Positions 23,965 to 36,081 of a DNA stretch of 64,000 bases are shown one piece after another. How positions within the stretch are numbered: position 1 is the stretch's first letter; every line of letters begins with the position of its first letter. The notes under the pieces are model-generated. The model searched no databases. It saw only the letters and a list, made by a program, of their open reading frames with translations, and was not told the origin of the DNA. The stretch comes from Desmodesmus armatus. Taxonomy: Eukaryota > Chlorophyta > Chlorophyceae > Sphaeropleales > Scenedesmaceae. The DNA lies in assembly GCA_007449985.2 (NCBI GenBank), contig VIIQ02000051.1:471460-535459 (forward strand). Direction: 5' to 3'. The position numbers and the translations under genes are program-made.

Positions 23965-26193
23965 CCTGCAAGAGTCAACAACCTGTGTAAAGTAGAGCGA
24001 TGGCCAGCGGCAGCAGCAGGCCTAGACATGGGCAAGCCCAACACACCCACCCACAGATCACCTGTCACCAGCAGGTCACCCTGCTCACCTGGAACAGCAG
24101 CCACTGATCGGCCTGCGGCGCGTCCCACAGGTATTGAAAGCTGCTGCACGGCTAGTCCGTGCTTGCAACATGGGCGGGTGGGCCCGCTGTGATTGAAAAG
24201 TACAAGCTTGTAGTGGGACTGCGGGTGCTGGTTACGTAAGGACGTAAGGTAATGGGAAACAAATTTTCCAGCAAGACGTGTGTATGACGCTGTAAGACAA
24301 GCAGGCAGGCGCACGATGTGCTTTTGAGCGCTGGGGGTGACCTTCCAGGTGACCTTCAGTGACGTTTGGGTCCGTCAAAAACCTCAAGCACACGATGCTG
24401 TATGCTGCTTCGTCGTTGAAACTTTCAGTATGACAGCTGAAATGAGCTGAGCTGATATCTCTTTTACAGCTGAAGCGAGATTGTAGTCAATGCGCTCCTG
24501 CTCTTCAGCGGGCCAGTGCTTACAATGCAGCTGCTGGCCCAGGCTGGGTTGCCCTGCCAGGGCCTTCTTGCAGGCTGCACAGCACCCTGCTGTTGCCGAC
24601 AGGACTGGCATACTTTCTGTGTGCACGAGCGTGTTCCAGCAGTGGAGCCTTGCAGGCCGGAAACGATGCAACTTTTGAGAAGCACAGCTGTGTTGCATCG
24701 TTCTCTGGAACATCGCAGGAGCGTTGGAGAGACCCATGGGCATAACACGCCACTGGTACAACCCTGTGGTGTCCTGAACGCTGTCAAGCTTCTGCTATCC
24801 CCCTCTTCCGTGATAGAAATCTGATAATAGCCACTGGGAAGCTGTGTCAGTCCAGAAGGCCTCATCTTGAGCAGTTGTAACAAGATCGCAGAGGCTGAAG
24901 CTGCCGTGTCTGTCAACGAAAAGAAGTAGTAAGTGATGCATATGCATGTGCAGTTGAAGCTAGACGAGCTTCGGGGCCCCAAACCCTTGGCTCACTGTGA
25001 CCTGAAGGTGCCTGGCCAGTTGCTGTCCTCCTGCTGGGCTGGATGTAGCATCAAAAGCTCCACTGTGATCATCTGCGCTGGGTCATGCTGGCTGTTCCTC
25101 CTGCTGAGCTGGGTTGGGCTGATGTCAACAATAGCAACATTCTGCTTGCAAAAGCACAAGAAACATACCTGCAGAACAGCGCAGCAACAAGATGTCAGCA
25201 CAGCAAAGGAGAGGGGGGTCGACCCCTGCTCCAGTGCTGGCTTATGACACCCTGTTGCTGGCCCTTCTCCCACGTCTCATCTTGAGCAGATTTCTGTCTG
25301 TGTCTGACGATTTGGTCGCCGACTTAGTAAAGTCAAGGCGCATCATCTTGTCAGTCAAGGTGGACAATGCCATTGGCGAAAATGTCCATGTAACATACTG
25401 CCGCCTACTCTACAAGTGCACTTGCCAACCTTGCCCCCCCCACACACCAATGCGGTTGCTAGCAACACAAAATCTCCCCCAGTATTTTTTGACGGTGGAG
25501 ACGTTTTTCGTTTTTTTGACGGGGTATTATATATTATTGCTACATTATTCTGTAGTCAGCAACCCAATCCCCGTTTCAGGCAGAAAATACAGTAGCTGGG
25601 ATCTCCAACTTCAACAACGTGAAGTCAAGTGTTGTTGGTGCCGCAACCCGGCAGCCTGCAGCACATGTCACCGCCGCCATTTCACCCAGCCAGATCCAAC
25701 AATACCCGTGCATCAGCACACGGCTGCACAGAACAGCACCCAAGAACAGCACAGCCATCTCACTACCCCACCACCACAGCAACTACACGCTCACTTTGGA
25801 CCCAAAGTATGTGTACAGACAGGCTTCCACTCCCAGTCCCTGCCGCGCAGCAGCCACACAGCCCATAACAGACACCACCCAGTACTGTCTTGTCAGCATG
25901 CATGCATGCATGGATGCAAGCAGCAGCTGTGCCACAACATCACAGCTCACACCTGACTCAGGTGTGAGCCCAACTCAGCGAGCCCAACACAAGCCCCAAA
26001 CCGCGACCAGATCACGCCGTTCCCAACCTCCATGACCCCCGGCAAGGCTGTGTTGTGCAGTACATGCACCAGCACTCCACCCACACAGAAGAAGAAGACC
26101 AGAAGCCGAGGAGAAGAAGAAGAACCAGCATACATACACAAGAACCCAGAAGCAAACCAACAAGATCATTACCAGCGGCCGCTGCTGCACGCG
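23965..26193. other. intergenic with retroelement relic
   Basis: Apart from the reverse transcriptase fragment at about 24.7-24.85 kb, nothing is recognised. A 254-codon plus-strand frame from ATG 25192 is open but His/Thr/Gln-rich without motifs, and I regard it as chance. T-rich patches (TTTTTTGACGG twice) and ATATATTATT occur at 25485-25555. Confidence 0.45.
24685..24855 (-). mobile_element. Ty3/gypsy reverse transcriptase fragment (decayed)
   Basis: On the minus strand one frame reads LPSGYYQISITEEGDSRSLTAF then RTPQG, and the next frame continues LYQWRVMPMGLSNAPAMFQ RTMQ. Together they match the RT palm block of Ty3/gypsy elements (L-SGY-QI-I-EED--KTAF---G-Y-W-VMPFGL-NAP-TFQR-M). A one-base frameshift near 24765 separates the two. 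No LTRs, integrase, RNase H or the YxDD catalytic box are recognisable, so this is a dead fragment. Confidence 0.8.
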
Positions 26194-29100
26194 TCACACC
26201 CGCGCCATCGCTCCCACATCCGGTGTCACGCTGATGTCGCCGTAGCTCTCCCCCTGCTGCAGCCCCACCAGCCCCTTGTTGCTCAGCACCAGCACCTCAT
26301 AAAACCAGCGGCACGCATCCAGCCGGCTGTGCCCCTGGGTGATGCCCTCAAAGCTCAGCACAGGCCCCGCCGTACTGCCCTGCTGACCGTACTGACCCTC
26401 ACCCTCCTTACTACCAGCCCCTGCAGAGCCCAGCGCCGTCCCTACAGCTGCAGCACTGATGCGGCGCTTGCTGCCGACGGTGGGGGTCAGGCTGGGGGTG
26501 CTGCCGCCGCCGGCGGTGTTGGCGGCAGCAGTGGCGGCACGGCGCAGGTGGTGCACCACCAGGCGCGTCCTGCTGGTGAAGCTGCCGTCTGGCACCTCAC
26601 GCTCTGCAGGCAGCAATTCACAGGCTATAGAGTGAGCTTGTGCACAACAGATGCAGGGTCAGTAGGCTGCCTACGTTTCACACTGCGATGACTGTCTGGC
26701 ATTGTCAGCTCAGGGAGACAGCGTGCTCACACTTGCCCACTGGGCATGATGCACATGTGTGTTCGTGCATGACCGTGGTAGGGGCGGTAGCGGCCACTGG
26801 GCTCACACTGTGGTTACAAAAAGCCAAGCTGTGTATACAAGGCGCAACATGCCCCGTGTACAGTACGCTGGCACTTACATATATGCTTGTGTGTGCAAAA
26901 TGCAAAGTTGAGCCGCCATCTAGCCTACACCCTCCTACCTGCCGCCTCCTGCTCCAGCAGCGTCTCAGCATCAGCAGGCCACACCATGCGCCCAGAGCCC
27001 TTCCCTCCAGTCCCTGCCACGCTGCCCGGGCCCGGGGTGTTCTCCTTCTCCTCCCCACCCTCATCCCGTCCCACCCAGGCGCCCTGCTCCTCAAACATGC
27101 CGCCTCCCTCACGGCCCAGGTTGACGTCATCGTCGCCAAGGTTTACGTCATCCAGCGGCTGTAGCACATCGTCCTCAGCGCCTGGCCCAAACCCTGCCGT
27201 GCCCGGGGTATACCCGTCGTCCCCACCAGCTGCAAACCCAGGGGTGTAGCCGGCAGGCGCAGCTGTGCCTGCATCAGTCCCTGGCGTAGCCTGCATCCTG
27301 CCGGCACCGGCAGCAGCAGACCCAGGCGTGCCCGCCAAGGACAGGCTCAGGCTGCAGCGTCCTGCGGGGTTTACTGGATTCACCCCTGGCGCAAAACCCT
27401 GCAGGTCCTCTGCATCGTCCCCCAGCCCTCCAATCTCCTCCAGAGGTGCGGTAGGAGCGACAGCCCCTGCCCCACCCCCTGCTGCTGCAGTGAGCCCACC
27501 CCCTGCCCCCTCAAGCACGGGGCCTGCAGCAGCGCCAGCAGCACCACGCGCCGCTGCTGCCGCAGCCGCGTTAGAGAACAGCTGCTGCAGCTCAACAGGC
27601 AGCCCCAGCCCTCCTGCAAAGCTGGCACCCAGGCTGGGGCCCAACCCAGGCAGCGCCGGCATGCCAGGACAGCCAAAGCAGACGCCAGCACCTGGCCTTG
27701 CCGTCGCCCCAAGGGGTCCAGCTGCTGCTGCGGATGTGATGGCCCGCAGCTGCTGCTGTGCGAGTGCTGCTGCACCCTGTGCTGAAAGTGAGGACGCCGC
27801 CTGCTGCTGCAGCTGCTTGCTGACCTTGTGCACGCGCTGCAGGACACACCACGGCACAGTAAACACAGCCAGGGTTCAACAATGAAACAAATGTCATGCA
27901 TTGAGGTTGTCTGTTAGACGCTGGCCTTGTGCACGCGCTGCAGGACACAACACGCCAGGCACAGTCCCAACAGCCAGTTTGAATGTTGCAGAATATGTCA
28001 TGCATCGAGGTTGTCTGTTGAACGCTGGCCTTGTGCACACGCTGCAGGACACAACACGCCAGGCACAGTGCCAACAGCCAGTTTGAATGTTGCAGAATAT
28101 GTCATGCATCGAGGTTGTCTGTTGGATGCTGGCCTTGTGCACGCGCTGCAGGACACAACACGGCACATGCCCACCACCAATTTCACCATTGCACAACATG
28201 CCATGCATCAAGCTTGCTTGTGTTTGATGATAGTGACCATCACTTGCATACTATTCCCGGACAGAAACCAGGCAAGGACTACGTCTCAACACCCGCAGGA
28301 CATGACTGGGAACAACCAACCGCGTTCTGAGTAGCCCCCAAGGCTGGCCACCAATGCAACAGGAGCATTCCAAGTGTGCACTGCGATGCTCATATGATCG
28401 ACTCAGGGCCTATGTAACAGTAACAGTAACATTCCCGTCACAACAACCCACCTCCATGTCCATCAGTGGGGCCCTGTCTGCCAGGAGTGCCCTGATCTCA
28501 GCAGCAGGCAGCTCAGTTGGGGCATGACGGGTGCCGGCCGGGCGGGCTCCTGCACTCAAAACACAACCAGCGCCAAGAAATGTTGTTGTTGTTAGACACA
28601 GGGGGGTGGACCCCCACCGCTGGCCACACACACAACAGCCGAGTAAACCCGACTGCCGAGCGGGCTCCTGCACTCACAACACCCACAGCAACACCGGAAA
28701 TTGCGACCCGCGGCCGCGAGGGAGTCAAGAGCTCAGTCTGTCACCAAGCGCAATGAGGTTGGCGTGTTATTTGACCTACGTTTGTGTACGTCATGCGCTG
28801 CCATTGACAAGGGCCTTGCCGGCAGCTAGGGTACAGGATGGCATGACACCTGACCGTGACCCCCGCTGCCCCCTTGGCTTGCACCCACACATAACCCATG
28901 CCCAGCAAACGAATGCAAGTAAACGACCCCACAGCCACTCAAGCACAAGGCAGACCACGCTCGGCCCCTGTCACAGAGTCTCACAAACAGTGTGCCCGTT
29001 GGCTCTTCCCTCGCGCACCTGCATCATCATCGCCGGCCGAGTCAATCATCACCCGACGCTTCAACCCCAGTAGCCCAGACACCCGCCGGCGCCTCGCCGC

Positions 29101-32100
29101 CTTGGCAGCCGTCACGGGATCCGCTCCGCGCTGCTCGCCGCCGCCCTCCACTGCCGGCTGTGAGCCCTCGGCGCCACTACCCTCTACCCCCTGCTGCTGC
29201 TGCTGCTCCTGCACTGCCTGCTGGCGTGTGTTGCGGCGCTGGAAGGTCTTGGTGGGAGTGCCGGCTGCCTGATCAGCTGCCTGACCAGGAGCTGCCGGCT
29301 GCTGCTGCTGCTCCTCAGTGCCCATTCCAGCACAATCGCCCTGGAACCAAAGGAAGTGGAAGTGGAAATGTTGGATGGTGGGGCACAGCCAGCAGGCACG
29401 CATCAGTGCACGGGGCTGTCGAAAACACCCCTCAGGCAAAAGACGTCCAGCAAGTACCCGATCGCGTCCACAAGCATAACTCCTTTTGTGACTTGCTTAG
29501 GACACACAGGCCTACACAAGACTTCAGTCAGATGGTCAATGCATCAATGCACCCCACATGACGATGGGAGCTGTGCCAACCAGGCCCGGCTGCCTGGGCT
29601 GCTGACAAGTGCAGCAGGCCGCAGGTGGGTCTTATGTGTCCATGGGTACTCTTTTCATAACATGAACCCCATGCAACATCCACCACATGCCCCCCCCCCC
29701 CACTTGCACATCCAGCTGCGTGGCAATTACCCCGTTTCAACCCACTCGCAAGCCTTCTCAACTTCTTCCTGCAACACCCACCTCTGAGGCCCCGTCCCCT
29801 GCTGCAGCCGTTGCCGTTGCTGCCTCGTCGCCGTCTGCTGCCGCAGGAGTTGGTGGCAGCATGTCACACAGGTTGCCCATGTCATCCAGGTCGTAGGGGT
29901 CATGCTGCAGAGCCTCGTCATCACCACCACCAGCAGCCGCAGCCTCCCCAGCCCCTGCCTGGGGAGTTGGAGGCAGGGCGCCTGCACCCACACAGCACAG
30001 ATGACACAGTGTAAAGACGCTGTAAACTATGTATTTGTAAGGGTCATGCTGCAGAGCCCCAACACCACCACTGCCACCACCGCCAGCAGCTGCAGCCTCC
30101 TCAGCCCCTGCCTGGGGAGTGGGGGGCAGGGCGCCTGCACCCACAAAAGCACATATGACACCGTGTGAATACCTTGTACAATATGCATTCTTACGGGTCA
30201 TGCTGCAGAGCCCCAACACCACCACTGCCACTGCCACCAGCAGCTGCAGCCTCCTCAGCCCCTGCCTGGGGAGTTGGGGGCAGGGTACCTGCAAGCACAA
30301 CAGCACACATGACACAATCCAAAAACCCTGTGCAATCTGTACTCTTAGGGGTCATGCTGCAGCGCCCAACCACCACCACCGCCAGCAGCTGCAGCCTCCT
30401 CAGCCCTGCCTGGGGAGTTGGCAGGGCGCCTGCACCCACAACAGCACACACCCTTACTGCATGAGATGTTCGACGCACTTTGATCTTGACAACCAGTATC
30501 AGTCCAAGCGTCTTGCACCTTGATCGCTTGCCAGTCATTTGACGTGGCAGCTTCAGATGGATTTCGTAGTTCTCCCCCCCCCCCCCACACACATACATAC
30601 ACACGGAGCAAACCCTAGTAGCATCAAGCCCATCTGCAGGGTGTATGTCCAGTTCCATGCTGTCCATGGTGTTGGCGTCAGCTGACAGCATCCCCTCAGA
30701 CGTTAAGCTCAGCTCAGGTAGCCGCTTTGATACGGCAGCTTGATTACTAGTTGCACCTACACCACCCCCCAAAGACCAAATCCTACCAGCAGGGTCTATG
30801 TCCAGGTCCATGCTGTCCATGGTGTTGCCACAACTAGCCGCATTGATGCAGCTTGATATTGAATTGCAGATACCCCCCCCCCCCCAAAAAGACCAAACCC
30901 TAGTAGCATTAAACCACCAAACCCAAGTCACCTGCAGGGTCTATGTCCAGGTCCATGCTGTCCATGGTGTTGCCGTCAGGGCCCAGCATGTCTGGCTGGG
31001 TACCCTCCTGGTGCCCCAGGCTGCCGGGAGTGAAGCCATCGTGCCCAGGTCGCCCTCGGCAGGGCTGTCAGCAGCTGTAGCTGTTGCCTTGCCTGCACAC
31101 AAGAAATGCCGCAGCACACACAGCCACGCATGATCGCGTCATGGTGTGGTTCTGGCCTGTGTGCGTGCCCGAGGTCGCCCTCGGCAGGGCTGCCAGCAGC
31201 TGTAGCAGCTGTAGCAGTTGCCTTGGTTGCACAAGGGATGTGTCGCAGCACATGGATGGTTGATGCATTGGCTAGATGCACTTCCTGTGTCTACACACAG
31301 CCACGTGGGATGGTGTTATCGTGTGGTTCCTGCCTGTATGCTTCCACAGCGGTGCTGGTTGGACAGTCAAGCTACGGGGAGAGCTGTGAGACACGTGAGA
31401 TCGGGACGCAACACACAACCTGCTGCTGTGCTCTTCCTCAGCACAGGTGGAGCCCTGCATGCTGCACGCTGTCCGGCAAGAGTAACTCCATGGGAGTGTC
31501 CCCTCTCAACAACCGGCACCTGTGCCTGCCCACCCACCCACCCACCTCCTGCGGCTGTGTCACCTTGCAGCAACCTGCACCTGTGCCTGCCCACCCATCC
31601 ACCTCCTGCGGGAGTGTCCCCTCCCATCAGCTCGCACCTGTGCCCACCCACCCACCCACCCACCCACCTCCTGTGGGTGTGTGTCCTCCCAACGACCTGC
31701 ACCTGTGCCCCCCTCCGCCCCCCCCCCCCACCCCACCCACCTCCTGCAGGCGTGTCCCCCTCCATCAGCCCGCTCAGTCCTCCCAGGCTGTCTTGCTGGC
31801 TCTGGCTGGGTGCCGCCCTCAGCCGCTCCACCTCCAACTCATCAAGGTCCCACACAGCTGCAGCCTCCTCATCCTCAATATCAAACGTCTCCATGTCATC
31901 CTGGCTGCTGTACATGCCAAACACGGCAGAGACGTCCTGCAGGGAAGTGGTAGCAGCAAGCTGTCAGAGAGATGTGCATGCATACATCAAACGTCTCCAT
32001 ATCATCCTGGCTGCTGTACATGCCAAACACGGCAGAGACGTCCTGCAAGGGAGTGGCAGCAGCAAGCTGTCAGATACATGTGCATGCCAAACACGCCAGA

Positions 32101-34757
32101 GACTTTCTGCAGGGCAGCAGGGCATTGTTGTCACGACAGCATGCTGTCAGAGAGATGTGCATGTGGTTGCACGTAAGGCAGCGTCTCCTCCTCCCTTCCC
32201 CCCCCCCCCACACACACACCCGTCATCCTGGCTGCTGTACATGCCAAACACGGCAGGGGCGTCCTGCAGGGGAGCAAGTGCGGTGGCAGCAGCACGCCGT
32301 CAGACAGATGTGCATGCCGTTGCAGGACGGCAGCAGCTGAGCAGCAGCAGCCCTGGGTGTGACTGCAACCAGAGGGTGCTAGTAGTTGCCTGTTCGCCGC
32401 GTGTAACAGTTCTTTCTTATTGATCAGAAGGTGCCTGTCCTCCAGCACAAATTGCAAAGTCTCCTGCAATGTTGGCTTGGTGTGTCAGCGGCACCAGGCT
32501 GCCATCACCAAGGACAGTGGTCTAGAGCTGCAGCAGCTCAGCTCCCTCTGGGGTTATGTGTGCTGATGTGAAGCAGCGCCTATGCGTGCCTGATGACTGC
32601 GCTGCATGACCCTTTGAAGTGGGCCCCAGCCACTGCTTCAGCACAGCCATAGAAAGGGCAGCCCAGCCACACCACTGGGCTGTGCTACACTATCAGATGT
32701 TGACTGTTTGCTGGCCCCGATGGCTCCTCGAAACCGGTGCCGGGTCCTGGCTCCAGTCAACGGGGAGCCATCAAGACCAGCAACAAGTCAACAATTGACA
32801 GCACAGCACAGCACAATGGTGTGGATGGTATGTTGAGCAGCCAGCATTGTATGTGTTCCAGAATGCACATGCCAGGGCAGCAAGCGACCAGCAGGGCGGT
32901 AGGCTGCCTGTGGCCCCTTCAGTGCTGAGCAGCTGCTGCAAGACCCCTCCTGTCCTGTGCTCGCTGTCTATCTTGCGCACAAAGCCAGCGCGGCACTGCT
33001 GTTGTCGGCGCCAACAGGCGTATGGTGCTGCTGCGTGCTGGCACATGCACAATTTGACCAGCATGCCAAACCCCACTTGTGCACGCCACGCTTGCAAAAG
33101 CACATGAACTGCCACACAGCAGCAGATAGTCGGCAACAGCCCTATCCAGACTCTACTGCGCAACACACGACCCCAGCATCCAAACCTCTGACCCCACCAC
33201 CTACCTGCGACCCCAGCCCTGACTTGGACGGTGTGAGGCCAAAGCTCATCCGGTTGGGCTCAAACTTGTAGCCGCCCAGCCCAAATCCTGGCTGGCTGCT
33301 GTCACCAAGCAGCACCTCCTGGTCCCAGGCAATGTCATCGAGCCCCAGCATCATGCCATCTTCATCCACAGGACCCAGCCAGCCATCTACGATAGCTGCG
33401 TTGCCAGCTGCTGCATTGTTCTTGCCGTCTCCGCCGGCGGCCTGCAGTGCACGGCAGCAGGTGGTTGGGGAGGGGGGGTCAGCGGCAAGCAGTGAGGGAG
33501 ACACCTGCGGTGGGTGATGCGCAGGGAGGTGTGCCGGACTGGCAGCAAACCGCACTCCTGCACAGTTTGCCAGCATGTGTTGCAGCTGCTTTGTGCCCTG
33601 CTATCCCCTGACCTGTACCCAAGTGCTAAGAAAGTAAATTTCAAGAAGTTGGGGGTGAGGAGGGAGCCAATGGCAGGTGGACCAACTGTTTGTTCAAAAT
33701 GCTGCACCAACAGTCCTGGCAGGTGCCCATCATTGAGCCTGCGTTTCTTCACCTTGCATAATTGTCTCCTCATCCCTCTTACCTTAGCAGCACGTGCCTT
33801 GCGCGCGCGCTCAGCCACAGCAGCTGCTTGTGCAGGGTCCAGCATGGTGATGGCCTCAACTGGCGCCACCTGTGAGTCCGGGGGCAGGTTGCAGTTGTCT
33901 GCCGGGCGCAGTGCCACTCGGATCTTGACCAATGCTGCATCGCAATCCTGCTGGAGGTATGCCACCTGTGCACAGCAATAAGGAAGACATCAAGCAGCAG
34001 TCCAGTCAGTGGGGATGTGTGACAAGCACCTGACACGTTCAATTTCAGCAGCGAACCAAAACAAGTGTCACAGTCCTGCTGGAGGTATGCCACCTGTACA
34101 CAACAGGATAGTGCCATGGATGTTGGACACGGCCAAGGAAGGCAGCAAGCAGAAGTCCAGTCAGTGGGGCTGTGTGACAAGGACTTGACAGGTCGAACCT
34201 CAGAAGCGAGCCACATCAAGTGACGGGCGTACAGCTGCAGCTGGTGATGGTGTCAGTGTGGTCATGAGCCCCACTGGTCTGCTGGTGTGGCCATAGCTGG
34301 GCTGCAGGGTGACTGTTGCGCGGTAACCATGTTCAAGGTATACTATTGCACTCAAGATCTGGAAGCTGCAGGAATGGGCTTGTACAGGTAATGCACATCT
34401 GCAGGCGGCTGACTGCTCCTGCGCAAATGTCCTTCGCCTGGCATTCTGTCCAGCACGCTAGTGCCAACATCATCATCAGCGCATACAGGATGTCTCTGCT
34501 GCGGATGCCCTGCATGCGTTGCCAGTTTGCTGCTCGCCTGCACTCACCTTGCGTGCATAGATGCGCACCACTCCAAGCAGCAGCTGGCCGGACAACCTGA
34601 GAGCTAAGGGCACCTCAGGGTCCAGCAGCGTGTCAACACTGGCAGGGATGGAGGTGTTGTTGATCTGCTGCCGCTTCAGGCGCCCCTCCATGTGCGCTGC
34701 TATCCATACCAGCCCAAGGGGCCCCTTGCGGGCAAGGATCTGGTTGGAGTAGAACAT
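26194..34757 (-). CDS. RAD21: cohesin kleisin subunit RAD21/SCC1
   Basis: Ten exons: 34757-34548, 33965-33783, 33441-33205, 31936-31741, 31092-30932, 29981-29782, 29340-29019, 28549-28452, 27836-26939, 26603-26194; all phases agree if one base is restored in exon 5 (971 aa). The N-terminal SMC3-binding domain is clear: MFYSNQILARKGPLG, VWIAAHMEGRLKRQQI, LALRLSGQLLLGVVRIYARK, then VAYLQQDCDAALVKIRVALRP. The C-terminal winged helix that binds SMC1 is LSFEGITQGHSRLDACRWFY, EVLVLSNKGLVGLQQGESYG, DISV (about residues 916-960). The middle is acidic, Gly/Ala-rich and disordered, and should hold separase sites (not identified). RAD21 closes the cohesin ring for sister-chromatid cohesion in the nucleus. 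The 5' end MFYSNQILA(R/K)KGPLG favours RAD21 over REC8. The frame breaks at about 31046. Long introns contain tandem decayed copies of its own exons. Confidence 0.92.
27819..28210 (-). repeat. ~109-bp tandem repeat of RAD21 exon 9 acceptor region, four copies
   Basis: Each unit carries the exon start (CGCGTGCACAAG, coding RVHK) plus about 70 bp of flanking intron (ATGCATCGAGGTTGTCTGTT and CCAGTTTGAATGTTGCAGAA words). The functional copy is at 27819-27895; three copies follow at about 27900, 28008 and 28117. The copies read RVHKAS-NRQ and then lose the downstream coding sequence. Confidence 0.9.
28583..28660 (+). repeat. dispersed repeat, copy A (partial)
   Basis: Contains GGACCCCCACCGCTGGCCAC, ACACACAACAGCCGAG and CGACTGCCG words shared with copies at about 39555-39690 (opposite strand) and 55490-55625. 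This is a dispersed short interspersed-type repeat family of unknown class. It lies within the RAD21 intron between exons 7 and 8. Confidence 0.65.
29895..30445 (-). repeat. ~155-bp tandem repeat of RAD21 exon 6 with flanking intron, four copies
   Basis: The unit codes ALPPTPQAGAEEAAAAGG...GALQHDPY and includes the CTGCAG acceptor and about 60 bp of upstream intron. Copies start near 29900 (the real exon, which continues to a GTGGGT donor), 30043, 30199 and 30353. The three extra copies run into non-coding sequence after QHDP, so only the first has a proper donor. Confidence 0.9.
30565..30985 (-). repeat. tandem repeat of the RAD21 exon 5 3' end, three copies
   Basis: The block ACCATGGACAGCATGGA(C/A)CTGGACATA coding NTMDSM(D/E)LDI-PA occurs at about 30640-30690, 30790-30835 and 30932-30980. 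Each is followed on the minus strand by a CCCTAGTAGCAT/AAACC word and a C/G homopolymer. The 30640 copy has a longer plausible upstream coding stretch (SKRLPELSLTSEGMLSADA) and could be an alternative exon. Confidence 0.85.
31030..31262 (-). repeat. duplicated 5' half of RAD21 exon 5
   Basis: Positions 31160-31225 repeat the exon start (KATATAA...GSPAEGDLGHA) with adjoining intron CATGATCGCGTCATGGTGTGGTT-like sequence; a further, more diverged intron piece lies near 31300-31345. The duplicate reads GACCTCGGGCAC where the expressed copy reads GACCTGGGCAC, revealing a one-base difference that restores frame. Confidence 0.85.
31485..31745 (-). repeat. ~60-bp minisatellite at the end of RAD21 exon 4
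   Basis: Four imperfect units, each carrying the exon-4 end GGGGACACNCCTGCAGGAG and the GTGGGTGGG donor followed by a TGGGCACAGGTGC word. Only the unit at 31741 is continuous with the upstream coding exon. The other three lie downstream in the intron as extra potential donors. Confidence 0.85.
31920..32290 (-). repeat. decayed copies of the 5' half of RAD21 exon 4
   Basis: The acceptor plus DVSAVFGMYSSQDDMETFD coding block is repeated at about 31980-32055, with shorter remnants at 32084-32115 and 32221-32275. Remnants keep TACATGCCAAACACG(C/G)C words. They lie upstream of the true exon in the large intron 3. Confidence 0.85.
33945..34215 (-). repeat. duplicated RAD21 exon 2 acceptor region
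   Basis: The segment holding the acceptor and VAYLQQDCD coding block (33940-33965) recurs at about 34071-34096 together with the intron word GTCCAGTCAGTGGGG...TGTGACAAG. The upstream copy reads VAYLQQDCDTCFG and then diverges, with no donor. Confidence 0.85.
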
Positions 34758-36081
34758 GCTGCTGTCAGGCTGTCAAGTGCGTGCTGGCAGGTGTTGCTGC
34801 CCCGCGTGCAGTCCTGCTCTGGCTGTTGCTGCAAAGGTCGCTGTGCTGTACAGGTCTCCAACTGCTGAGGGGTCTGGTCTGTGGATCACAGGCAGCTGTT
34901 GATGCTGTGAAGTTGGGCTGGTGTATGGGGAGCTGCAGTGTCAATTGTTGGTGCTGCTGCTGCAGCTGAGCCAGTTGAATCACGTGGCTGATGAGCAAAG
35001 GCTGTGTCAGTAGTGAGTCTGATCCCTTGTTGAGTTCTGCTGTTGCTGGCAACTCAGTAGTCTGGATAATCACTTGGGGTCCCTGCACAAGACACGTCCA
35101 AACGCAGCACAGGTTTCAAACCATCAGCTCATATCCCAACAGACATATGTGGGTTAATGCAGGGTATTGGGGGGTGCATTGAAGCACCCAGCACCTTGAG
35201 AATGAGGAATGCACCGTGTCTGGGTGCAGTTCAGGATTGTTTCTTCTTAAACGGTGCATCTGCTGTTGGGTTGGGACCCTGCTTGAGACGCCCAGCACAG
35301 CAACTGGTCTTACAGAGATCAACGTACCTTACTGCACTCTCAACATCCTGTCAGCGTGTGAGGCGGTGTGGGCTCCTACTGCTCTGCACTGCATTCAAAT
35401 CGATGTTGTTGTTGTCTTGTCGTGACGGTGCGTGAGTGTCCCAAGTCAAGCAGAAACGTAACCATCACGCTCGTGCAAATCATTGAGAGGCCTTCAGTGT
35501 AAATACAAGCCGAACCCCGTCAATTTGAACCTGCCGCTCTGAAGCTGACAGCTGCCGCACCAATGGGTACACCAAACACTCATTACCACATTCATATAAC
35601 ACTGCGCTTCCTGTTGTGTGCAGCACTGCTCCACTTGTGGCAAGGCATTCAGACCCCTGGGGGGGGACCATGGGTGCATGGTGCTGTGCTGGCCCACCAG
35701 GTGAGACAGTGCCCGCCGGAACCGGGTGTTCCGGCATCACACATGTGCAGGTGGGCAAGCAGTGAGCCCTCTGCAAGCAATGTGATTGACAATGTTGTTG
35801 TGGGAATGGCTGCAGGCTGCTGGCCGCAGGTAAGCACACATGAAGAAACGACAGCGTACTACAGGGCTAGGCCATCATGGCCGATCATGGCATGACAGGA
35901 AGACCGTCCAGCACACCAATGCCTGATGCAGCAGCTGTTGCATTACATCGTGGGTCACCCTGCAACATCCCAGGCCAACAGCAGGCCGACACACCCAATC
36001 CTCCTACTTGGCCAGTGTGTGCGACCAAAGCCGAGCCTGTGACACAAGCAAATCGCACGACATGCCACATGCGATAGGTGC
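34758..36081. other. RAD21/NOM1 intergenic region
   Basis: Lies between the RAD21 start and the 3' flank of NOM1 (same strand), so it should contain the RAD21 promoter. Open frames present (for example 35563-35895 plus) show no motifs. No TATA-like or poly(A) signal stands out. Confidence 0.4.

Noticed and set aside
24384..24982. An intact retrotransposon
   Set aside because: Only the N-terminal RT palm block is recognisable and it is frameshifted; no LTR or other pol domains.
25192..25956. 254-codon ATG frame
   Set aside because: Thr/His/Gln-rich sequence lacking domains or splice context; contains simple-sequence stretches.
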